Source of the DNA: Variovorax sp. N23
Lineage (GTDB): Bacteria; Pseudomonadota; Gammaproteobacteria; Burkholderiales; Burkholderiaceae_C
DNA length: 64,000 bases
Direction: 5' to 3'
Assembly: GCF_025486315.1 (NCBI RefSeq)
Contig: NZ_JAOOPY010000003.1
Coordinates: 248,001 to 312,000, forward strand
Positions 57,621 to 64,000 of the stretch are shown here, one piece after another (within the stretch, counting starts at the first letter, position 1; the number at the start of each line of letters is the position of its first letter). A program made the position numbers and the translations under genes. The notes under the pieces are model-generated. The model searched no databases. It saw nothing but the letters and a program-made list of their open reading frames with translations, and was not told the origin of the DNA.

Positions 57621-60491
57621 GTGACCTCTACCTCTTCCAAGCACCACGACCTCCAGTCTCTCGACACGCTCACGGGCGGCGCGTTCACCGCCCCCACGTC
57701 CGGCGAGCGGGCGCAGCGCATCCGCGAGTGGCTTGCGGCGAGCCCATCGCCCGACCAGATGCAGGAGGTGTTCAAGGAACTCAGCGGCCGCGACAAGGGC
57801 GCCGCGCGCCTGCTGCGCGAGAAGCTCGACGAGATCAAGCGCGCCAAGGGCCAGGAGGCCATCGCGGCCGAATGGGCGCAGAAGGCCGAGGCCCTGCTGG
57901 CCCAGTCCAAGCTCAACATCGCCGATGCGCTCGCCTGGCAGCGCGACGCCGCCAAGGCCGGGGCGCCGCTGTCGCGCGAACCGCTGGCCGGCTTCAAGGT
58001 GCAGCTGGCCGAACGCGTGAAGGGCATCGAGGACCTGCAGCACAGGGCCCAGGTCCAGCGCGAGGCCGCCGTGCTCCTGGCCCAGCGCTTCGAGGTGCTC
58101 TCGACCAAGGGCTGGCGCGATGCGCAGGCGGCCGAAGAAGGCCTGCGCGCCGACGTGACCCATTGGCAGCAGCAGGCCACCGACCTGACCGCCGACGCCA
58201 ACTGGAACAGCCTGGACGCCAGGTTCGCCCCGCAGATCGAGGCGTCCAAGTCCCAGTTGCTGGTCGTGTCCGATGCTTTCCATAGTGCGCTGGCGCAGGC
58301 CATCGCGGCGGCTGCCGATGCGGCCGCGCCGCTGCCGCCGGTGCCGGTCTGGGCCGACGAACTGCGCGCCGCCCGCGGCCTGCCGACCGAAGCCGCCGCC
58401 GCGGCGCCCGCCAAGCCGGCCGGCCCGAAGGTCGACCCCGAGAAGCGTGCCGCCGCACAGGCCGCCGTCGAGGCTGCTCTGGCGAAGCTGGAACAGGAAA
58501 CGGCAGAAGGCCACGGCAAGGCCAGTGCCGGTGCCGCCGCTGCGTTGCGCGCGGTGCTGAAGGACCACGGCAAGCAGGTCGACGCCGCGCTCGAAGCCCG
58601 GGTGCATGCCGCCCTGGTCGCCGCGGGCGAACTCGAAGGCTGGCAGCGCTGGAGCGCCGACAAGGTGCGCGAAGACCTCGTCGCCAAGGCCGAAGGCCTG
58701 CTCAAGCGCCCGGAAGGGCAGGCGCTCGGCGGCCGCAAGATTCAGGAATCGCTGCGCACGCTGCGCGAGCAATGGAAGCAGGCCGACCAGGGCGGTGTGC
58801 CCAACCACGCGCTCTGGAAGCGCTTCGACGAGGCCTGCAACGACGCGCACAAGGTGGTCGAAGCCTGGCTCGACAAGGTGCGTGCCGACGCGGCCGAGCA
58901 TCGCGCGCATCGCGTGGCGCTGATCGAGGAAGTGAAGGCATGGGCCGAGGCGCATGCCAGTGCGTCCGACCTGAAGGCGCACAACCGCGCGCTGCACCAA
59001 TTTGCGGACCGCTGGCGCGATGGTGGTCACGTCGGCGAGAAGGTCTTCGCCGAACTGCAGCCGCTCTGGAACGAGGCCTTCGGCGCCGCGCGCGCGCCGC
59101 TCGAAACGGCGCAGGCCGCCAGCATCGAGCGCCGTCAGGCCATGATCGCCGAGGCCGCCGACCTGGGCGCCCAGCCGATGCTGCGCATCGACGCCGTCAA
59201 GGCGCTGCAGCAGCGCTGGCAGGCCGAGGCCCAGGGTGTGCCGCTCGACCGCCGCCAGGAACAGAAGCTCTGGGACGCATTCCGCGCGCCGATCGACGAA
59301 GCCTTCAACCGCAAGACGGCCGAGCGCGAAAAGGCCTCCACGGCGATGAGCGAGCACGACCGGAACGTGTTGGAAGCCTCCAAGGCGCTCGACGCGGCCA
59401 ATGCGTCGGGCGACGTGCAGAAGATCCGCGCCGCGGTGGCGCAGCTCGAAGCTGCACTGCGCGGCGAAGCGCCGGTGCGTCCGGCGCCTGCGCCCGTGTC
59501 CGCACCCGCGCCGGTCACGTCCGAGCGCGACGGCCCGTCCGTCGGTGCGACCGAGGTCGTCGCGCCCGGCCAGGCCGCGGCCGAGTTCGGCGAAGGCGCC
59601 TCGTTGCAGCCGATGCCGGGCGAGACCGATGCCCCGCCGCCCATGGCCGCGCCCGAACCGGACGAAGCAGGCCAAGCCGCTTCGCCCGCGCCGTCCGGCG
59701 ACCTGATTGCACCGGTCGGCAGCGCCGACGCCTCGGCACTCGCCGACGAAGGCGACAACGCGGCGGCCGCCACGCCGGTCGCGCCGCCCAAGGCCGCGCC
59801 GAAGCCGGTGGTGGCCGCACGCCGTGGCGACGACCGTCCGGGCAGCCGCAAGGCCGAGCCGGCGGGGCCGGCCGGCCGCTTCGGCGACCGCCGCGACAGC
59901 CGCAGCGGCCCGGGTGGGCGTCCCAACGATCGCGGCCCGCGTGCCGGCGGTTCCGGTGGTCCTGGCGGCGACCGGGGTGCGCCGGGCGGCGGCCGCTTCG
60001 GCGACCGTGCGCCGCGCTTCGAGGACCGCGGTCCGCGCCTGGGCGACACGGCCTTCCGCGCCCAGCGCGAGGCGCTCGAGCGCGCCGACCTGGCGCTGCG
60101 CAAGCTGGCGGCCCAGGCGCACGGCGAAGCGCTCACGCACCTGCTGGGCGCGTGGGAGAAGCGCGATGCGGCCCAACTGCCGAGCGTGCAGGAACTCGGC
60201 CGGGCGGTGACGCCCGCCGTGCGCACCGCCTGGACGCAGGCGGTGGCCAAGCCGCCGTCGGGCGACGCGGGCGAAGCCCTGTTGCGCCTGGAAATGGCGG
60301 CCGAGGTGCCGACGCCGGCCGACCAGATCGACGCACGCCGCGCCCTGCAGCTCAAGCTGCTGACCAAGCGCGGCGACCCGGCTCCGGCGCAGACCTGGGG
60401 CGAGGACGCGGGCAAGGTGCTGGCCGCGGCGCATGACGCCGCTACGGCGCGCCGCCTGCAGAACGCGCTGAAGGCGCTGCTGCGGAAGTAA
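57621..60491 (+). CDS. DUF349-domain protein with RGG-like segment
   Basis: A 956-aa cytoplasmic protein rich in Ala/Glu/Lys helices, probably coiled coil, with several DUF349 repeats (REQWKQADQGGVPNHALWKRF and KALQQRWQAEAQGVPLDRRQ). A Pro/Ala-rich linker (about 615-730) leads to an Arg/Gly/Asp-rich disordered stretch (about 732-811, repeats such as GGRFGDRAPRFEDRGP) and a final helical domain. The GTG at 57621 is preferred because a hairpin and promoter-like hexamer lie in the upstream open frame; it lacks a clear ribosome site. The function is unknown; the RGG-like part suggests RNA binding. Confidence 0.82.
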   Translation: MTSTSSKHHDLQSLDTLTGGAFTAPTSGERAQRIREWLAASPSPDQMQEVFKELSGRDKGAARLLREKLDEIKRAKGQEAIAAEWAQKAEALLAQSKLNIADALAWQRDAAKAGAPLSREPLAGFKVQLAERVKGIEDLQHRAQVQREAAVLLAQRFEVLSTKGWRDAQAAEEGLRADVTHWQQQATDLTADANWNSLDARFAPQIEASKSQLLVVSDAFHSALAQAIAAAADAAAPLPPVPVWADELRAARGLPTEAAAAAPAKPAGPKVDPEKRAAAQAAVEAALAKLEQETAEGHGKASAGAAAALRAVLKDHGKQVDAALEARVHAALVAAGELEGWQRWSADKVREDLVAKAEGLLKRPEGQALGGRKIQESLRTLREQWKQADQGGVPNHALWKRFDEACNDAHKVVEAWLDKVRADAAEHRAHRVALIEEVKAWAEAHASASDLKAHNRALHQFADRWRDGGHVGEKVFAELQPLWNEAFGAARAPLETAQAASIERRQAMIAEAADLGAQPMLRIDAVKALQQRWQAEAQGVPLDRRQEQKLWDAFRAPIDEAFNRKTAEREKASTAMSEHDRNVLEASKALDAANASGDVQKIRAAVAQLEAALRGEAPVRPAPAPVSAPAPVTSERDGPSVGATEVVAPGQAAAEFGEGASLQPMPGETDAPPPMAAPEPDEAGQAASPAPSGDLIAPVGSADASALADEGDNAAAATPVAPPKAAPKPVVAARRGDDRPGSRKAEPAGPAGRFGDRRDSRSGPGGRPNDRGPRAGGSGGPGGDRGAPGGGRFGDRAPRFEDRGPRLGDTAFRAQREALERADLALRKLAAQAHGEALTHLLGAWEKRDAAQLPSVQELGRAVTPAVRTAWTQAVAKPPSGDAGEALLRLEMAAEVPTPADQIDARRALQLKLLTKRGDPAPAQTWGEDAGKVLAAAHDAATARRLQNALKALLRK

Positions 60492-60510
60492 GCGCCGCAG
60501 GCTGAGAGGA

Positions 60511-60547
60511 GGCCGCGTCGCCGAGGGGCGCGCGGCCTTTTGTCTTT
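60511..60547 (+). terminator. Terminator of the DUF349 gene
   Basis: GGCCGCG (60511-60517) and CGCGGCC (60531-60537) form a stem followed by TTTTGTCTTT. It lies 19 bp after the stop codon, facing the convergent mtfA. Confidence 0.8.
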
Positions 60548-61338
60548 CAGCGGCGCGGGGGCGTGAAGAAGGCGTCGAACAGCGCCAGCAGCGGCGGGAA
60601 TTCCTCGCCGAAGCGCGTGCGGTTCACGAAGTAGGCCTCGCACGCCACCGCGAAAAACTCGCTGATCGACTCGGCCCCGTAGGGGTCGAGCCAGGGCGGC
60701 TCGCCGCCGAAGCGCTCGGCGACGATCGTTTTCTCGCGGAACGCTTCGAACGCCGGCTGGATCACGGCGATCCAGGCGGCATGCGCGTCACGCGCGCTGG
60801 CGTGACCGCCGAAGCCGGCCGGCAGCGTCGGGCAGCCATCGGCGGCGCCGTCGCGCATGTCGATCTTGTGGGCGAACTCATGGATCACCACGTTGTAGCC
60901 GTCGCCGGCCGTCAGGCTGCTGGCCAGCACGTCCTGCCAGCTGAGCATGACCGGGCCGCGGTCCATGGCCTCGCCGGCGACCACCTCGTCGTATTCGTGG
61001 ACCACGCCGGTCTCGTCCATGGTCTTGCGTCGCGCGACCACTTCGGACGAGTGCACGACGATGCCGACGAAGTCGCCATACCAGTCGAGTCCGCCGGGCA
61101 GGTGCAGCACGGGCAGCACGGCCTGCGCCGCGACGGCCAGGGCCACCTCGTCGGTGATGACGAAGCCGTGTGCGCCGTGGAATTCCTTGTCGCGCAGGAA
61201 CTCGGCCGCCATGGCGCGCAGCCGATCGCCGTCCGCGGCCGGACGGTCGGCCAGGAAGGGATAGCGTGCGAGGGTGGCCTGCCAGGGGGCATCGGGAATC
61301 GCGGGGGCGGCACGCAGGCCGCGAAGCCACCTGAACAT
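60547..61338 (-). CDS. mtfA: Zinc-dependent peptidase MtfA
   Basis: A 263-aa M90-family metallopeptidase. The zinc motif is VVIHEFAHKIDMRDG (HExxH), with a further Glu in ESISEFFAVACEAYF. In E. coli MtfA inactivates the Mlc repressor and controls glucose uptake; here its partner is unknown. The ATG at 61338 lies 8 bp after lpxH, and the longer upstream frame is rejected because it overlaps lpxH. Confidence 0.92.
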   Translation of the reverse strand: MFRWLRGLRAAPAIPDAPWQATLARYPFLADRPAADGDRLRAMAAEFLRDKEFHGAHGFVITDEVALAVAAQAVLPVLHLPGGLDWYGDFVGIVVHSSEVVARRKTMDETGVVHEYDEVVAGEAMDRGPVMLSWQDVLASSLTAGDGYNVVIHEFAHKIDMRDGAADGCPTLPAGFGGHASARDAHAAWIAVIQPAFEAFREKTIVAERFGGEPPWLDPYGAESISEFFAVACEAYFVNRTRFGEEFPPLLALFDAFFTPPRR

Positions 61339-61346
61339 CGCGGCGG

Positions 61347-62123
61347 TCAGCGGATGTCGACGCGCCGTGCTTCCACGGCCGACACGCACAGCACCTGCGC
61401 ACGCGGCGGGTGCGCGGCGGCGTCCCAGTCGCTCAGCACGATGCGGCGCAGCCCGTCGCCCAGCGCATGCTCGGCGGGGCGGTGCGTGTGGCCGTGGATC
61501 AGCGTGCGTGCCTGGGCCCGGTCCAGCCACTCACGGGCCGCGTCGGCGTCGACATCGGCCCAGACCATGCCGGGCGCGGCTTTGTGTTCTTCGCTCTGGG
61601 CGCGCATCGAGCGCGCGAGCGTGCGGCGTTCTTCCAGCGGCTGCGACAGAAACTGCTGCTGCCACGCCGGCGTGCGAACCTGGGCGCGAAAGCGCAGGTA
61701 GTCGGTGTCCGCCAGGCACAGTGCATCGCCATGGCTCAGCAGCCAGCGCTCGCCGTGCAGCACCAGCACCGTCGGATCGTCGAGCAGCGTCAGGCCGCAG
61801 CGCGCGGCGAAATCCGGCCCGACGAGAAAGTCGCGGTTGCCATGCATGAAGAAGATGGGCCGTCGCAGCGACGCCGCGCGCAGCAGATCGGCACATTGCG
61901 CCTCGAAGCCGGGGAGGGCGGCGGCGTCGTCGCCGACCCAGACCTCGAACAGGTCGCCGAGGATGAAGAGCGCATCGGCCGGCGTGGTCTCGAGGTAGCC
62001 ACGCCAGGCCTCGAAGGTGGCCGGCTCCTCCGCCTGCAGGTGCAGGTCGGAGAGCAGGTCGACCGTGTGCCACGCGGCCGGCGCCACGAGTTCGGCGAAG
62101 GCCAGCTCGGTCACCGTGCTCAT
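61347..62123 (-). CDS. lpxH: UDP-2,3-diacylglucosamine diphosphatase LpxH
   Basis: A 258-aa metallophosphoesterase acting at the inner membrane in lipid A synthesis. The motifs are DLLSDLHLQ, GDLFEVWVGDD, HGNRDF, SHGD and HGHTH. The ATG at 62123 is chosen; a GTG 12 nt upstream is possible. It follows the ppiB gene by 19 bp. Confidence 0.95.
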   Translation of the reverse strand: MSTVTELAFAELVAPAAWHTVDLLSDLHLQAEEPATFEAWRGYLETTPADALFILGDLFEVWVGDDAAALPGFEAQCADLLRAASLRRPIFFMHGNRDFLVGPDFAARCGLTLLDDPTVLVLHGERWLLSHGDALCLADTDYLRFRAQVRTPAWQQQFLSQPLEERRTLARSMRAQSEEHKAAPGMVWADVDADAAREWLDRAQARTLIHGHTHRPAEHALGDGLRRIVLSDWDAAAHPPRAQVLCVSAVEARRVDIR

Positions 62124-62142
62124 GCCGCGTGACACCCGGGGC

Positions 62143-62655
62143 TTACTCGACCGTGACGGTGGCCTTCTCGATCACCACGTCTTCCATCGGCACGTCGTCG
62201 TGAAAGCCCTTGCGGCCGGTCTTGACGGCCTTGATCTTGTCGACCACCTCGGTACCGGCGATCACCTTGCCGAACACGGCATAGCCCCAGCCCTGGGCCG
62301 AGGGCGCGGTGTGGTTCAGAAAGCCGTTGTCGGCGATGTTGATGAAGAACTGAGCGGTGGCCGAGTGCGGGGCGCTGGTGCGGGCCATCGCGACCGTGTA
62401 CTTGTCGTTCTTCAGGCCGTTGTTGGCCTCGTTCTCGATCTCGGCGCCGGTGGGCTTTTGCGTCATGCCGGGCTCGAAACCGCCGCCTTGCACCATGAAG
62501 CCTGGGATCACGCGGTGGAACACCGTGTTGTCGTAGTGGCCGCTCTTCACGTAGCGGATGAAGTTCTCGACCGACTTCGGCGCCTTGGCGCGGTCGAGTT
62601 CGAGGGTGATGGTGCCCTGGTCCTTGATGACGAGTTCGACTTGGGGGTTGCTCAT
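62143..62655 (-). CDS. ppiB: Cytoplasmic peptidyl-prolyl cis-trans isomerase (cyclophilin)
   Basis: A 170-aa cyclophilin without signal peptide. Active-site stretches are [15 protein letters not shown] and [15 protein letters not shown] precedes the ATG. It lies 14 bp after the exported paralogue, and the two share the order typical of Burkholderiales. Confidence 0.95.
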   Translation of the reverse strand: MSNPQVELVIKDQGTITLELDRAKAPKSVENFIRYVKSGHYDNTVFHRVIPGFMVQGGGFEPGMTQKPTGAEIENEANNGLKNDKYTVAMARTSAPHSATAQFFINIADNGFLNHTAPSAQGWGYAVFGKVIAGTEVVDKIKAVKTGRKGFHDDVPMEDVVIEKATVTVE

Positions 62656-62669
62656 GGATGGCTCCTGGG

Positions 62670-63254
62670 TTACTTCGCCACGACAGTGGCGGACTGGATG
62701 GTGATGGTGTCGAGCGGCACGTTCTGCATGCCGCCCTTGTTGCCGGTCTGGACGGCGCGGATCTTGTCGACCACGTCGGCGCCCGCGACCACCTTGCCGA
62801 ACACGGTGTAACCGTAGCCGTCCGGGTTGGGGGCGTCGAGCATCGTGTTGTCCTTCACGTTGATGAAGAACTGGGAGGTTGCCGAATTCGGGTCGCCGGT
62901 GCGCGCCATGGCGATGGTGTACCTGGCGTTCTTGAGGCCATTCGAGGCCTCCAGTGGCACCGGTGCGCGCGTCGGCTTCTGGCGCATGTCGGCCGTGAAG
63001 CCGCCGCCCTGGATCATGAAGCCGTCGATGACGCGGTGGAATACCGTGCCGTCGTAGTGCTTGTCCCGGACATACTGGAGGAAGTTCGCCACGGTCTTGG
63101 GCGCCTTCTCGGGCGCGAGCTCGACGACGATGTCGCCGGCCGAGGTGGCCAGCTTCACGCGCGGTGCCGCGCCTTGTGCCCAGGCGCTGGCGCCCAGGGT
63201 CAGCGTGGCGGCGAGGATCAGCGCCGTGCGGCGCGAAAGGGCGTGGATGCTCAA
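62670..63254 (-). CDS. ppiA: Periplasmic peptidyl-prolyl cis-trans isomerase (cyclophilin)
   Basis: A 194-aa cyclophilin with a signal peptide (about 1-26, ending ASAWAQ). Active-site stretches are [15 protein letters not shown] and [11 protein letters not shown]. The start is a TTG codon at 63254 with only weak ribosome-site support; no ATG in frame precedes the signal. It assists folding of exported proteins. Confidence 0.92.
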   Translation of the reverse strand: MSIHALSRRTALILAATLTLGASAWAQGAAPRVKLATSAGDIVVELAPEKAPKTVANFLQYVRDKHYDGTVFHRVIDGFMIQGGGFTADMRQKPTRAPVPLEASNGLKNARYTIAMARTGDPNSATSQFFINVKDNTMLDAPNPDGYGYTVFGKVVAGADVVDKIRAVQTGNKGGMQNVPLDTITIQSATVVAK

Positions 63255-63321
63255 GGGATGACTCGCTTTCTGCAGGAATGGACGTGCTCCGGCGGCGCTG
63301 CGCGCCCCGCAGACAGGCGAC

Positions 63322-63930
63322 TTACTTGGCGTGCGTCTGCTTGCGCGCTTCGGTCGGCGCAGCCGGCAGCGCCGAGATGGCGGCCGCCGTGCCGGTGAAG
63401 ATCTGGCGGATCAGCGCGAGCTTGGGCGCCGCGCTGGCGTTGGTGGATGCGAGTTGCTGCGCCTTGGCATACGACTGGGCCGCGAGCCGCGCATACACGT
63501 CGCCGAGGTTCTCGTGCGCCGTGGCGTAGTTCGGGTTCAGGCGGATCGCGTTCTCCAGGGCGTCGCGCGCCTGGTCGAACTTGCTCTGCTGCGCGTAGAG
63601 CGCGGCCAGGTTGTTGTAGGGCTCGGGCAGCTCGGGGAAGTCCTGGGTGAGCTGCACGAAGGCCGTGGTCGCGTCGGCCGTCTTGCCCTGCTCGGTGAGG
63701 ATCACGCCGCGCAGGAAGCGCATCTGCGGGTCGCGTGGCTTGCCGGCGATGTAGGCGTCGGCCTTGGTCAGCGCCTCGGCGGCCTTGCCCTGGCGCAGCA
63801 GCTGGTTGACGTCGGCGTAGTCGTCGGCATGCGCGAGCGTGCCGGCCACCGCGAACAGCAGGGCGCCGAACAGGCGCAGGGCTGGACGGAAGGACAAGGG
63901 GGTCAGGAGGAGGGTGACGGCTTGCTTCAT
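63322..63930 (-). CDS. TPR-repeat exported protein
   Basis: A 202-aa protein with a signal peptide (about 1-34, ending THA/HAD). About three tetratricopeptide repeats follow (LRQGKAAEALTKADAYI, AFVQLTQDFPELPEPYNNLA and IRLNPNYATAHENLGDVYARL). It precedes the two cyclophilins in the same direction and probably participates in periplasmic assembly. No specific function is known. The remaining 70 bp to the window end holds no gene. Confidence 0.85.
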   Translation of the reverse strand: MKQAVTLLLTPLSFRPALRLFGALLFAVAGTLAHADDYADVNQLLRQGKAAEALTKADAYIAGKPRDPQMRFLRGVILTEQGKTADATTAFVQLTQDFPELPEPYNNLAALYAQQSKFDQARDALENAIRLNPNYATAHENLGDVYARLAAQSYAKAQQLASTNASAAPKLALIRQIFTGTAAAISALPAAPTEARKQTHAK

Positions 63931-64000
63931 GAGGCTCGGGAAGAGGGTCCGGCGCGGGCTTCGAGAATCACCCTGGTATCGGCCGATGGTGCCCCGCGGG

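Noticed and set aside
53648..58738. 1696-codon minus-strand frame opposite the DUF748 and DUF349 genes
   Set aside because: Low-complexity Arg/Ala translation without domains; antisense to two supported genes.

Overview
The window is a high-GC chromosomal segment from a betaproteobacterium, most likely Burkholderiales and close to Comamonadaceae (Variovorax/Acidovorax-like). The evidence is gene content and order: cyclophilin pair-lpxH-mtfA, ribE-ribBX-ribH-nusB-aminotransferase-ybgC-tolQRA, a pilV-pilW-pilX-pilY1-pilE pilin operon, DnaE1 and a DUF349 protein. About 58 protein genes are called. I saw no rRNA or tRNA gene, CRISPR array or prophage.

Region 1 (1-11.3 kb, plus 16.4-17.6 kb) looks like a urea/amide nitrogen-scavenging module. 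A two-component system (LuxR-type response regulator, and a hybrid histidine kinase whose N-terminal half is an NCS1-like permease) lies divergent to urtABCDE (urea ABC transporter), fmdA (formamidase) and fmdB. An aliphatic amidase gene, amiE, lies 5 kb further on. The urtA and amiE promoters carry the same 16-bp dyad, in opposite orientations, each abutting an identical TTCGGC -35 hexamer with a 17-bp spacer to the -10. The dyad is the best candidate operator for the local response regulator. A ~58-bp-arm inverted repeat separates urtD and urtE.

Region 2 (11.3-16.4 kb): a LysR regulator is divergent from a TctC-type binding protein and a flavin monooxygenase, with a dyad between them. YebC and a nucleoside 2-deoxyribosyltransferase-like protein follow.

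Region 3 (17.6-19.9 kb) is accessory. An IS5-family element with CTAA target duplications sits exactly at the stop codon of a lower-GC gene for a NucS/DUF91-like nuclease.

Region 4 (20-30.5 kb): an orphan substrate-binding protein, trmB/gluQRS/FAD oxidoreductase, then a LysR regulator divergent to a pirin-DoxX-flavodoxin-pirin cluster, trhO and an Ldh_2-type dehydrogenase. Region 5 (30.7-43 kb): dnaE, a cupin/JmjC-like protein, and a long minus-strand operon in which riboflavin genes, nusB, an aminotransferase, ybgC and tolQ overlap through ATGA junctions. Region 6 (43-50.3 kb): the type IV pilus minor-pilin operon with pilY1.

Region 7 (50.3-64 kb): nrdR-glyA, a membrane-anchored lytic transglycosylase, a 637-bp intergenic region with a minus-strand promoter and a plus-strand terminator, a large AsmA-like DUF748 protein, a DUF349 protein with an RGG-like segment, then mtfA, lpxH, two cyclophilins and a TPR protein.
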